From an uncultured Sphingomonadaceae bacterium (lineage in GTDB: Bacteria > Pseudomonadota > Alphaproteobacteria > Sphingomonadales > Sphingomonadaceae), in the NCBI GenBank assembly GCA_947503245.1, contig CANNCV010000001.1, positions 433,501 to 497,500 of the forward strand: a DNA stretch of 64,000 nucleotides, read 5' to 3'. The position numbers and the translations under genes are program-made. The stretch's first letter is position 1. Every line of letters begins with the position of its first letter. The notes below the pieces were generated by a model, which was given only the letters and a program-made list of their open reading frames with translations, was not told the DNA's origin and did no database searches. Positions 36,652-45,433 of the stretch are shown piece by piece.

Positions 36652-36883
36652 CTTACTATGTGTGAACCGTATTTGGGCTCTCATTGATAACGCGTAGGCA
36701 ATCTGCCTGCTGGGCAAGAACGTCCACAGGCTATACCAGAATTTGGGTATATGTGATGAGCGCGCAGACGGAGAACAGAACAGAGTAGTGCATTCCCATT
36801 CGGCATTTTATGTCATGGGCTTCCGGATTAGGATGAATATACATCACTTCGCTGCGTCGGTTAACCGCAATATTTGTTAAAAT

Positions 36884-37606
36884 ATGAGCAAAGTTCTTAA
36901 AGCCGCGAGTGCGGTCGCTATCGCTGCGTCGACACTCTCAATTCTGGCTAATTCGGATGCTGGTCTGGCATTCCAGCAGTCAGCGCAGGCAGGTTTGATT
37001 CCTGTCGAAGAGGCTGCGCAATCGCAAAACACGGCAACACCGGTTGCTGATAATCAACAGACTAACCAAGATACGCCCAGCCAATCAGGCGGCGTTACAT
37101 TTGTCGAAGGGGAAGTCGTACAGGCGCTTCCTGAAGACTATGTTGAGCGCAACGAAGAAGAGCTGGCGCAAGAACCCGAAGCTGAAAACATAGCTGCGTC
37201 GCTGCGTGAGCTGGTCAGCCTGCAAAATGGCGCGGCTGAGTTGAGTGAACAGATGCGCTGTTTGGCCGGCGCGGTATATTTTGAATCAAAGGGCGAACCT
37301 TTATTGGGTCAGCTAGCGGTTGCCAAAGTGGTTATTAACCGCGCGAAATCATCACGTTTTCCGAACAGCTATTGCGGTGTTGTTTATCAGAAACGGCAAT
37401 TTTCTTTTGTCCGTGGTGGCAGAATGCCCCGGATCCGCACAGGCACACGTGCTTGGCGCAATGCCAAGGCAATTGCCCAGATTGCCGATCAACAAGCCTG
37501 GTCAACCCCTGTAGACAATGCCTTGTTCTTCCATGCCCGCCGTATCTCGCCAAGATGGCGTCTGACACGTGTTGGCACTGTCGGGAACCATGTTTTTTAC
37601 CGATAA
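36884..37606 (+). CDS. SleB-family cell-wall hydrolase
   Basis: A 240-residue exported protein: an N-terminal hydrophobic segment (about 6-25), a Gln/Glu/Pro-rich linker to about residue 120, then a Hydrolase_2/SleB domain starting MRCLAGAVYFESKGEPLLGQ. The catalytic Glu is expected in YFESKGEP. VYQKRQFSFVRGGRMPRI is the family's substrate-groove segment. Alphaproteobacterial members are thought to trim peptidoglycan. A 232 bp upstream gap (36652-36883) shows no gene. Confidence 0.88.
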   Translation: MSKVLKAASAVAIAASTLSILANSDAGLAFQQSAQAGLIPVEEAAQSQNTATPVADNQQTNQDTPSQSGGVTFVEGEVVQALPEDYVERNEEELAQEPEAENIAASLRELVSLQNGAAELSEQMRCLAGAVYFESKGEPLLGQLAVAKVVINRAKSSRFPNSYCGVVYQKRQFSFVRGGRMPRIRTGTRAWRNAKAIAQIADQQAWSTPVDNALFFHARRISPRWRLTRVGTVGNHVFYR

Positions 37607-37649
37607 AATGCGATCATCATATCGGTGATTAATAGATAGAACATATGTT

Positions 37650-37685
37650 AAAGGCCCCTGTTCAATCTAATGAGCAGGGGCCTTT
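37650..37685. terminator. Bidirectional Rho-independent terminator
   Basis: AAAGGCCCCTG and CAGGGGCCTTT form a perfect 11-base stem with a 14-base loop; A and T ends make it usable from both sides. It stands between the convergent cell-wall hydrolase and dapD genes. Confidence 0.92.
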
Positions 37686-37724
37686 GCTTGGTTGGCCGAT
37701 ATAGGGCCATCTGATTATACTGGC

Positions 37725-38570
37725 TTAATCGCGCAACAATTCATTGATGCCGGTTTTGGAGCGTGTTTGCGCGTCGACGGTTTTGACGATGACCGCACAA
37801 TAGAGCGATGGGCCGGGCGTGCCATCTGGCAAGGCTTTGCCGGGCAAAGCGCCGGGAACCACGACAGCATATGGCGGGACAGAACCGCGATGGACTTCGC
37901 CTGTTGTACGGTCAATGATTTTGGTCGATGCGCCCAGATAGACGCCCATTGATAAGACGGCGCCCTCACCCACACGTACACCTTCGGCCACTTCTGCGCG
38001 CGCGCCGATAAAGGCACCATCTTCGATGATGACAGGGCCAGCCTGTAATGGCTCCAACACTCCACCAATGCCTGCGCCGCCAGAGATATGGACGTTTTTG
38101 CCGATCTGGGCACAGCTGCCAACGGTTGCCCATGTGTCAACCATGGTGCCTTCATCTACATAGGCGCCGATATTGATAAAGCTGGGCATCAACACAGCGC
38201 CCTTGCCGATAAAGGAGCCAGCACGCGCTACAGCGCCCGGCACAACACGAAAACCTGCATCGCGGAAGCGGTTTTCGCCCCAGCCTTCAAATTTTGATGG
38301 CACTTTGTCATAGGCTGGCGCTCCGGCTGATCCAGCTTGCATCACATCATTGTCATTGAGGCGGAAAGAGAGCAACACAGCCTTTTTCAGCCATTGATTG
38401 ACCTGCCAGTCTCCATCAATCTTTTCCGCAACACGGGCTTTGCCTGAATCGAGCAGTGCCAGTGCCTCATTGACGCCATCGCGAACCTCACCCTGTGTGC
38501 TATGGCCTAGCGTATCGCGGGCATCCCACGCCGCATTTATGGTGCTTTGAAGATCGTTTGAGGTCATCAT
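37725..38570 (-). CDS. dapD: Tetrahydrodipicolinate N-succinyltransferase DapD
   Basis: A 281-residue left-handed beta-helix acyltransferase of the lysine/diaminopimelate pathway. ATG 38570 (with another ATG directly after) is chosen because GAAAGA precedes it and the length then fits the family (274 in E. coli); an earlier frame to 38627 adds a Lys/Pro-rich leader. Hexapeptide repeats run from about residue 110 ([59 protein letters not shown]). Confidence 0.96.
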   Translation of the reverse strand: MMTSNDLQSTINAAWDARDTLGHSTQGEVRDGVNEALALLDSGKARVAEKIDGDWQVNQWLKKAVLLSFRLNDNDVMQAGSAGAPAYDKVPSKFEGWGENRFRDAGFRVVPGAVARAGSFIGKGAVLMPSFINIGAYVDEGTMVDTWATVGSCAQIGKNVHISGGAGIGGVLEPLQAGPVIIEDGAFIGARAEVAEGVRVGEGAVLSMGVYLGASTKIIDRTTGEVHRGSVPPYAVVVPGALPGKALPDGTPGPSLYCAVIVKTVDAQTRSKTGINELLRD

Positions 38571-38716
38571 TGAGTCTTTCTTTGGTTTTGGCTTTGGTGC
38601 TGGCTGCTCCTCGCGATTGAGGTGCATGTATCTATAGATTGCTAGCTAATGGCTTCTCATCAAACTGCAAGAGCCGCAATATCTGCTTTGCCATATCATG
38701 ATAGCGATCAAAGCCA

Positions 38717-39385
38717 TTAAAACATTGCATGAATAGTATCTAATGCCTGCTCAATGCTATTGGCGGTAAGATCGATATGGTCATCATGATGATCATGCGC
38801 ACCCAATTCCGCGCCATTATTGATCCATATTGTCGCTATGCCCATTTGGTTTGCCGGCTTTAAATTGCGGGCCATATCCTCAAAAAACGCCGATTCTTCG
38901 GGCGCAATACCAAAACTGTCCAACATTGAAGTATAGGCACTGGTTTCCGGCTTGGGTTGATAGCCAGTGGTATGGATATCATGCACATCTGTAAACAGAC
39001 CATCCAGCCCAAGCCTGGCCAGCACCTTTTGCGCATAGGGCGCATCGGCATTGGTAAATATATATTTTTCGCCCGGCAAGGCCTCAATTTGCGCTGCTAA
39101 TTCGGGTTGTGGTTTTATGGCAGACAGATCGACATCATGCACAAAATCAAGAAAATGATGCGGCTCAACATCGTGAAAACGCATCAGACCGGCAAGTGTG
39201 GTGCCATGATTGCGGAAATAGTCTTTTTGAACAATACGCGCTTGCGGCAAATCTACATTGAGCAGATTTGCGATAAATTCGCCCATTTTGGCGTCTATCT
39301 TGTCAAAGATTGCCAGTCTGGGGTGATATAAGGTGTTGTCCAGATCAAAGATCCAGTTTCGGCGCGATTGAAAGAGAGTGTCCAT
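38717..39385 (-). CDS. HAD-family pyrimidine 5'-nucleotidase
   Basis: A 222-residue HAD phosphatase. WIFDLDNTLYHP holds the DxD nucleophile pair; YIFTNADAPYAQKVLARLG is motif II with its Ser/Thr-equivalent; FFEDMARNLKPANQMGIAT is motif IV. The DNTLYHP and NLKPA wording fits the bacterial pyrimidine 5'-nucleotidase subgroup. ATG 39385 with GAGG just upstream is preferred over 39421. It lies between queG and dapD on the same strand. Confidence 0.85.
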   Translation of the reverse strand: MDTLFQSRRNWIFDLDNTLYHPRLAIFDKIDAKMGEFIANLLNVDLPQARIVQKDYFRNHGTTLAGLMRFHDVEPHHFLDFVHDVDLSAIKPQPELAAQIEALPGEKYIFTNADAPYAQKVLARLGLDGLFTDVHDIHTTGYQPKPETSAYTSMLDSFGIAPEESAFFEDMARNLKPANQMGIATIWINNGAELGAHDHHDDHIDLTANSIEQALDTIHAMF

Positions 39386-39437
39386 ATCCTCGCCTCTATG
39401 ATGCGCGCTGCAATATCGCAATGGCTGTCATTGACAA

Positions 39438-40637
39438 TCAGGCGGCTAGTTCGGCTGCGCTAGGGCAGGTCTGCTGCCATTCCGCCAGTACAGAGCCATC
39501 CCGCTCTTGCTCCCCCCATTTCTCTTTTAGGGATAAGGTGTGCTGTGGATCAATTTGCCACAAAGCCCATATGGCCGCGCCGCGCACCATCGCACTTTCA
39601 TCTGTTAGCAATAATGTCAGGTCTGGCAGGAGTGTGTGGTTGCCGCTATTTCCAGCGGCAATACAGGCGTTACGCACCATGCGGTTGCGCCCGATACGTT
39701 TTATCGCCGACCCTGCAAAAACCACTTCAAAGTCACTTTTGGTCAGCGTCAATAAGCTGTGCAAATCGGGCAGAACAAATTCTGCACGTGGCAGGAAGGC
39801 ACGGTTTCTTTGCGCGGAATCGGCAAATTTGTTCCATGGACAGATGGCCAGACAATCATCACAGCCATAAACCCGATTGCCCATAGGTTTGCGAAAATGA
39901 TGCGCGATCGGACCATCATGCTCAATGGTAAGGTAAGAGATACACTTACGCGCATCCAATCGATATGGTTCGATAAAGGCCGAGGTGGGGCAGATGCTTT
40001 GACAGGCCGTACAACTGCCACAATGGTCTTGGCCCGCCGGATCTGCAGGCAATTCCAAATTGGTATAAATCGCGCCCAGAAATAACCAGCTGCCATGGTC
40101 TTTGCTAACCAGATTGCTGTGTTTCCCTTGCCAACCCAGTCCGGACATTTGCGCCAAAGGCTTTTCCATCACTGGCGCAGTATCAACAAAAACCTTTATC
40201 TGCGGCGAACCTTTTCCAAGGCTTTCAGATGGGAGTCGCGCTTCATTTTCCACTATCCATCTTGCCAGAGCCTTGAGCGCTTTTTTGACCCATTTGTGAT
40301 AATCACCGCCCTGTGCATAGACCGAGAACAGGCCATTATCCTGCTTATGAATATCGCCCAGTGGATCATGCGGCGGGGCGTAGCTCATACCCAGCATAAT
40401 CACTGAACGAACATCACTCCACAATGTTTGTGGATGTGCGCGTTGATCAGCACGGCTTTCCATCCAAACCATATCACCATGGCATCCATCATCCAGCCAT
40501 TGCTGCAAACGTTTACCGACCAATGGATCGAGATGCGCCGGAGCAATGCCGATATCAGCAAAGCCTATGGCTTTGGCTTGCGCGGTTAAAGCATCTCTAA
40601 ATTCGCTGGCGCTTAACTTTTTATTGCGGTCTGCCAC
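39438..40637 (-). CDS. queG: Epoxyqueuosine reductase QueG
   Basis: A 399-residue cobalamin-dependent iron-sulfur enzyme that makes queuosine in tRNA from epoxyqueuosine. Two ferredoxin-like cluster motifs are present: CGSCTACQSICPTSAF, and CDDCLAICPWNKF completed by upstream Cys. DTAPVMEKPLAQMSGLGW and RYDYH-like positions (AQGGDYHKWVKKAL) are family hallmarks. The C-terminal HEAT-like region RNACIAAGNSG..GAAIWALWQ follows. GTG start at 40637. Longer than E. coli QueG by about 20 residues. Confidence 0.95.
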   Translation of the reverse strand: MADRNKKLSASEFRDALTAQAKAIGFADIGIAPAHLDPLVGKRLQQWLDDGCHGDMVWMESRADQRAHPQTLWSDVRSVIMLGMSYAPPHDPLGDIHKQDNGLFSVYAQGGDYHKWVKKALKALARWIVENEARLPSESLGKGSPQIKVFVDTAPVMEKPLAQMSGLGWQGKHSNLVSKDHGSWLFLGAIYTNLELPADPAGQDHCGSCTACQSICPTSAFIEPYRLDARKCISYLTIEHDGPIAHHFRKPMGNRVYGCDDCLAICPWNKFADSAQRNRAFLPRAEFVLPDLHSLLTLTKSDFEVVFAGSAIKRIGRNRMVRNACIAAGNSGNHTLLPDLTLLLTDESAMVRGAAIWALWQIDPQHTLSLKEKWGEQERDGSVLAEWQQTCPSAAELAA

Positions 40638-40718
40638 GCTAGAGCGCTATCGCAGGGTAAAGACGTGCTGTCATATGAGCCTTCAGCATGACCAGAAAAG
40701 TTTTCAGGAGAGCGTTCA

Positions 40719-41654
40719 TTGCCAGACTATGCCATTGAGGCGCGCGGTCTTGTCAAGAATTTTGATGATTTTCGCGCGGTTGACGGAATTGATCTGACGG
40801 TCGAGCAAGGCAGTATCATGGGCATTTTGGGCCCAAATGGTGCTGGCAAAACTACGACGTTGCGGATGATATTGGGCATTATTGAGCCTGATGCTGGTAT
40901 GTGCCGCTTATTGGGGCATGAACGGCCTTTATCTGTTGCACATATGGTTGGCTATTTGCCAGAAGAGCGCGGCCTTTATCCGGCGATGAAATCCTATGAT
41001 GCCATTGCGTTTATGGGGGCATTGCGCGGTTTGCCGCTGGCCGAAGGGCGCAAGCGTGGCCGTGAACTTTTGGAAGAGGCTGGTTTGAGCCATGCCATTG
41101 ATAAAGAAGTGCGGATGCTGTCCAAAGGCATGGCGCAGACAGTGCAGCTTCTGGGCACCATCGTGCATCAGCCTCAATTGATCATTCTTGATGAGCCATT
41201 TTCCGGTCTTGATGCCCTGAATCAGCAAAAACTTGAGGGTTTGATACGTGCTCAGGCCGAAAGCGGCGTAACTGTGATTTTTTCCACCCATGTTATCGCG
41301 CATGCTGAACGCTTATGCGAAGATGTCGCCATTATTGCGGGCGGTAAAGTGCCCTTTGCTGGTAAGGTGAGCGAAGCGCGTGACCGGTTGCGGCCTCAGG
41401 TACGGCTAGAGACGCGCTCGCGCGATGGTGAATGGCGCAAAGCGCTGCCTGATGAAGCGCAGGCAGAAGGCCGCTATTGGAATTTCACATTGCCCGAAAC
41501 GGGTGTTGAGCCATTGTTGAAAGCGCTGATAGACGGAAATGCCGGTATTGAATCGCTGGCTATCGAACGGCCAGGTTTGCATGATGCCTTCGTCGCCATT
41601 GCTGGTGAGGCAGCGGCTGCGCAAATGGATCAGCCAGAAGGGGATGAGGCATGA
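40719..41654 (+). CDS. ABC transporter ATP-binding protein (NatA-like)
   Basis: A 311-residue ATPase paired with the next permease gene. Start is TTG 40719, with CAGGAG about 8 bases upstream. Walker A GILGPNGAGKTTTLRMI, signature MLSKGMAQTVQLLGTI (a degenerate LSGGQ), Walker B LIILDEPFSGLD and H-loop STHVIAHAERL are visible. The C-terminal DUF4162-like domain is usual for NatA-type exporters. ATGA overlap with the permease. Confidence 0.93.
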   Translation: MPDYAIEARGLVKNFDDFRAVDGIDLTVEQGSIMGILGPNGAGKTTTLRMILGIIEPDAGMCRLLGHERPLSVAHMVGYLPEERGLYPAMKSYDAIAFMGALRGLPLAEGRKRGRELLEEAGLSHAIDKEVRMLSKGMAQTVQLLGTIVHQPQLIILDEPFSGLDALNQQKLEGLIRAQAESGVTVIFSTHVIAHAERLCEDVAIIAGGKVPFAGKVSEARDRLRPQVRLETRSRDGEWRKALPDEAQAEGRYWNFTLPETGVEPLLKALIDGNAGIESLAIERPGLHDAFVAIAGEAAAAQMDQPEGDEA

Positions 41655-42889
41655 GCGAGACCATAAGAGCAGCTTGGGTCATTGCCCGCCGCGATTTCGC
41701 TGCGATTATTTTTTCCAAAACCTTCTTTTTCTTTTTGCTTGGTCCGCTTTTTCCTGTGGCCTTGGGTGTTGCGGCTGGCGGCCTTGCTGGGCAAGTACAG
41801 CGTGACATTGACCAGCCGAGTATTGCCATTGTTATGGACCGCGAAGAGCAGCAGCTTCTGGAAATTGCGCATAAGGATTTGAGCGAAAGGCTGGGGCAGC
41901 GCGCCCTGCCAGCGCTTACCATGGTGGCAGTGCGTAGCGATACTCAGGCGCAGATTGCCGCTCTATTGGCCGGGGAATATAAGGATGCAGGCAAGGTCGA
42001 TGCGGTTTTGTCGGGCAGTCTAGAAACGCCGATTTTAACAGGGCCGCCTGACGCTATTCGTAGCTGGGAAGGTGAGCTTAGCCTGTTGATCGACCATATC
42101 GCTACGGCCAATGCTGGCGATTTGACTGCTATTGACATTGTCGAGGTTGAGCAAAGCGTTGGGGTCGAGCAGGAGCAACAGTTGAAGACTGCGCAAGCTG
42201 CGCAAACCCTGCTATTTTTGTTGACCATGCTGCTGGCCGGCATGGTGTTGTCCAATCTTGTTGAGGAAAAAACCAACAAGATCATTGAGATATTGGCCGC
42301 TGCTATTCCGATTGATGCCATTTTCCTGGGTAAGCTGTTTGCCATGCTGGCAATGGCGATGATTGGTATTGCCGTATGGGCCAGTGCTATCTTTCTGGTT
42401 CTCGCAATATTTGGCGGTGGTCTGCCAGAACTGCCAGTGCCTGCTATTGGCTGGCCCTTGTTCATACTGCTTGGCATTATCTATTTTTCTATGGCCTATT
42501 TGCTGCTTGGCTCACTTTTTCTGGGTATCGGTTCTTTGGCAACCACGGTGCGCGAAGTGCAAACCCTCTCTATGCCAGTGACAATGGGGCAGGTTTTGGT
42601 ATTTTTCATCGCGGTATATTCGGTGACGAAAATGGGCGAACCGGTAGAGTGGGGCGCTGTTCTTTTTCCATTCAGCTCACCTTTTGCCATGTTGGCACGG
42701 GCCGCGCAGGATGGCGATGTGCTGCAACATATTGTTGCACTGGCGTGGCAGGTGGGCTGGGCCTATCTGATCATCCGCATGGGCGCAAATATCTTCAAAC
42801 GCAATGTTATGAAATCTGGCCCACAAACCAAAAAGTCGGGTATTTTGGCTTTTCTGGGTATGGGAAAGCCCGCTAAAGCGGTGAAATAG
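41651..42889 (+). CDS. ABC-2 type permease (NatB-like)
   Basis: A 412-residue membrane protein. Helix 1 (about 28-50) is followed by a periplasmic domain of about 140 residues, then five or more helices from residue 180: TLLFLLTMLLAGMVLSNLVEEKTNKI is the typical ABC-2 element with the coupling EEKTNKIIEIL. NatB-type permeases export Na+ or drugs; the substrate here is unknown. The tail is Lys-rich and cytosolic. Confidence 0.9.
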   Translation: MSETIRAAWVIARRDFAAIIFSKTFFFFLLGPLFPVALGVAAGGLAGQVQRDIDQPSIAIVMDREEQQLLEIAHKDLSERLGQRALPALTMVAVRSDTQAQIAALLAGEYKDAGKVDAVLSGSLETPILTGPPDAIRSWEGELSLLIDHIATANAGDLTAIDIVEVEQSVGVEQEQQLKTAQAAQTLLFLLTMLLAGMVLSNLVEEKTNKIIEILAAAIPIDAIFLGKLFAMLAMAMIGIAVWASAIFLVLAIFGGGLPELPVPAIGWPLFILLGIIYFSMAYLLLGSLFLGIGSLATTVREVQTLSMPVTMGQVLVFFIAVYSVTKMGEPVEWGAVLFPFSSPFAMLARAAQDGDVLQHIVALAWQVGWAYLIIRMGANIFKRNVMKSGPQTKKSGILAFLGMGKPAKAVK

Positions 42890-42952
42890 CTTTTTCGTCG
42901 AGGTTATAGCGCAAAAGCGGCATATTTCGTTACGGCTCTATCGATTCTGTGT

Positions 42953-42966
42953 TGACATCTGTGTCA
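42953..42966. promoter_or_regulatory. Operator-like palindrome upstream of the P450 gene
   Basis: TGACATCTGTGTCA has TGACA and TGTCA arms around four bases and overlaps a TTGACA -35-like hexamer at 42952. It lies about 100 bp before the P450 start. TetR- or GntR-family operators can look like this; no such regulator is in the window. Confidence 0.4.
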
Positions 42967-43062
42967 GTAAGCGCACCATGTCAAAACCACCTCTATTTAG
43001 GGGTATGAGTCATAGCTGGCAAAGACCGGCATGGCTTTGAGAGGATGACAGGAGACACCGCC

Positions 43063-44382
43063 ATGGCCACGCAGCCAGCGCCGACTCAGGCAACACCGCC
43101 TTTAACAACATCACCAACTGCCGCTGATGCATTGCGCGACTATTTTGCCACGCATGACCGGCCCGGCACTGCCAATCCGGAAAAATGGGATGTAAGTCTC
43201 TCCAGCCTTTATGCCGAAGACCGCTGGCAGGAGCCTTTTCGTCAAATGCGCGCTGAAGCGCCAATCAATAAGGTCGAGGATTCAGCTTATGGCCCCTATT
43301 GGAATATTTCTGGATATAAGGCGATCCAGCATATTGAGGCTTTGCCTGAACTGTTTTCCTCCGACGTAAAAAATGGTGGCATCACCATCACTGACCCCGA
43401 TTGGGATTCTGACTTTCAACTGCCTATGTTCATTGCGATGGACCGGCCCAAGCATACTGGGCAGCGCCGCACTGTTGCCCCTGCATTCACCCCGCGTGAA
43501 ATGCAAAGGCTGGAAAGCGATATCCGTGCGCGGACGGGCGAAGTGCTGGACGGCCTGCCTTGGGACCAACCTTTTGACTGGGTGGATAAAGTGTCGATTG
43601 AGCTGACCACACAGATGCTCGCGCTGCTATTTGGTTTTCCTTGGGAAGACAGGCGCTTGCTGACATTCTGGTCCGATTGGGCAGGTGATGTCGAACTGTC
43701 ACTTGCGCCTGAGTTGGATAGCAAGCGCCAAGGCATATTGCATGAAATGGGTGCATATTTTCAGCAGCTTTGGAATGCCCGTCTTAATAGTGAGCCGACA
43801 CCCGATTTGCTGTCCATGATGATCCATAGCGAAGCGATGAGCCAAATGGACCCGATGGAGTTTATGGGCAATCTGGTGCTTCTGATCGTCGGCGGTAATG
43901 ACACGACTCGTAACACCATGTCTGGCCTTGCCTATGGCCTCGACAAATTCCCCGATCAACGCAAGAAATTGCAGGAAAATCCAGACCTTATCCCCAACAC
44001 TGTACAGGAAATCATACGTTGGCAAACACCGCTAGCGCATATGCGGCGCACAGCGACCGAAGACACGGAATTATTTGGTCATAAAATCGCAAAAGGTGAC
44101 AAGCTCGTTCTTTGGTATATTTCGGCCAACCGTGATGAGACGGTTTTTGATGATGCCGACAAGATTATTGTCGATCGACAGAATGCACGGCGCAATCTGG
44201 CCTTCGGCTATGGCATTCACCGCTGTGTCGGTGCGCGACTGGCCGAATTGCAAATCCGCATCCTGCTAGAAGAAATGGCGGCGCGGCGGATGCAGGTGAA
44301 TGTGCTGGGAGATATTGAACGCGTCCATGCCTGTTTCGTGCATGGCTATCGCTCTATGAAAGTGCAGCTGAGCAAATATTGA
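43063..44382 (+). CDS. Cytochrome P450, CYP153-like alkane/terminal hydroxylase
   Basis: A 439-residue soluble P450. ATG 43063 is chosen since AGGAG is eight bases before it; ATG 43045 has no spacing. The I-helix is LIVGGNDTTRNTMSGL, EIIRWQTPLAHMRRTA is the K-helix ExxR region with wording typical of CYP153, and the haem loop is FGYGIHRCVGARLAELQ with the thiolate C388. CYP153 enzymes hydroxylate alkanes and fatty compounds at the terminal carbon with ferredoxin and ferredoxin reductase, neither of which is in the window. Stand-alone gene. Confidence 0.88.
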   Translation: MATQPAPTQATPPLTTSPTAADALRDYFATHDRPGTANPEKWDVSLSSLYAEDRWQEPFRQMRAEAPINKVEDSAYGPYWNISGYKAIQHIEALPELFSSDVKNGGITITDPDWDSDFQLPMFIAMDRPKHTGQRRTVAPAFTPREMQRLESDIRARTGEVLDGLPWDQPFDWVDKVSIELTTQMLALLFGFPWEDRRLLTFWSDWAGDVELSLAPELDSKRQGILHEMGAYFQQLWNARLNSEPTPDLLSMMIHSEAMSQMDPMEFMGNLVLLIVGGNDTTRNTMSGLAYGLDKFPDQRKKLQENPDLIPNTVQEIIRWQTPLAHMRRTATEDTELFGHKIAKGDKLVLWYISANRDETVFDDADKIIVDRQNARRNLAFGYGIHRCVGARLAELQIRILLEEMAARRMQVNVLGDIERVHACFVHGYRSMKVQLSKY

Positions 44383-44471
44383 TCCCTATAACCCTACCGA
44401 TATTTGTGTAACTTTTCAGCGTGTTCTGACGAATATATGATTGAGTTTGATAGATATGGTGCAGGAATAGC

Positions 44472-44993
44472 ATGAACAGCGATAGACGAATTGTGTTGGG
44501 TGGACTGGCAGGAGCTGGCACTTTGGCGGTAAGTTTTGCCGTTTTTGGTGGCGGTCTGGCATCGGCGCGATCTCTTGCTGCTGAAGGTAAACCCGGCTTT
44601 GCGATCACCAAAAGCGAGGCGCAATGGCGCAAAGAATTGGAGCCGCTGCAATATTATGTCCTGCGTGAAGCTGGCACTGAGCGAGCATGGACAAGTCCGC
44701 TCAACAAGGAAAAGCGCGCAGGCACATTTTTATGCGCCGGTTGTGATTTGCCTTTATATTCAAGCCGCACAAAATATGAGAGTTTTTCCGGCTGGCCGAG
44801 TTTTACCGAACCTTTAAAAGGCGCTGTTTTGTTGCGGCCGGATTATTTGCTGGGCATTCCGCGCACTGAAGTATTATGCAAGCGATGCGGCGGCCATTTG
44901 GGGCATGTCTTCAATGACGGGCCTAGGCCAACAGGCAAGCGCTGGTGCATGAATGGTGCTGCACTGAAATTTCGCGCGTCCAAAAGCAGTTAA
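44472..44993 (+). CDS. msrB: Exported methionine-(R)-sulfoxide reductase MsrB
   Basis: A 173-residue zinc-containing MsrB that reduces the R-epimer of methionine sulfoxide in proteins. The N-terminus MNSDRRIVLGGLAGAGTLAV is a Tat-like signal (RR then a hydrophobic stretch to LASA), so it probably acts in the periplasm. Zinc Cys pairs are in CAGCDLPLYS and CKRCGGHLGHVFNDG; the catalytic C159 is in RWCMNGAAL. FSGWPSFTEP is the substrate loop. No MsrA or MsrP gene lies nearby. Confidence 0.92.
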   Translation: MNSDRRIVLGGLAGAGTLAVSFAVFGGGLASARSLAAEGKPGFAITKSEAQWRKELEPLQYYVLREAGTERAWTSPLNKEKRAGTFLCAGCDLPLYSSRTKYESFSGWPSFTEPLKGAVLLRPDYLLGIPRTEVLCKRCGGHLGHVFNDGPRPTGKRWCMNGAALKFRASKSS

Positions 44994-45017
44994 GCCTGAA
45001 ACGTTTCTTTGATCGGC

Positions 45018-45386
45018 TTACGGCGCTTCTTTTTGCTGCCATAGCTCAATCTTGATACCATCAGGGTCCATGATCCAGGCAAACTCGCCATAGCCCTCAT
45101 CCACATGGCCTAATATTTCCAAGCCTTTGGCTTTTAGTTCTTCAACAAATTCCGCGACATTATCGACACGCAAATTGATCATGAATTGCGCTTTGCTGGG
45201 CTTAAGATATTCGCCATCGGTAAAATGGCTTATCAGGCTATAAGGTGCATCACCCGTCTCTTCTGACCAGTTGAGCTGTGGCCCATAATCGCCATCAAGG
45301 CCCAGATAATCCTTATACCATTTGCGCGTTGCGGTGGGATCTTTCACAATGTGAAAAATGCCGCCCAGTCCAGTGATTTTGGCCAT
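45018..45386 (-). CDS. VOC-family (glyoxalase/dioxygenase fold) protein
   Basis: A 122-residue protein with two beta-alpha-beta-beta-beta modules. GGIFHIVKDPTATRKWYKDY starts module 1, whose metal His is H12-like in IFHIV; AQFMINLRVDNVAEFVEEL starts module 2, and MDPDGIKIELWQ has the Glu metal ligand near the end. Such small VOC proteins are often annotated lactoylglutathione lyase-like; the substrate cannot be told. Convergent with msrB with a short gap. Confidence 0.85.
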   Translation of the reverse strand: MAKITGLGGIFHIVKDPTATRKWYKDYLGLDGDYGPQLNWSEETGDAPYSLISHFTDGEYLKPSKAQFMINLRVDNVAEFVEELKAKGLEILGHVDEGYGEFAWIMDPDGIKIELWQQKEAP

Positions 45387-45433
45387 AGTCCCTCTCCCTA
45401 TGCTGGGCCAAGACTTGGCCAGCTAAGGGTATG

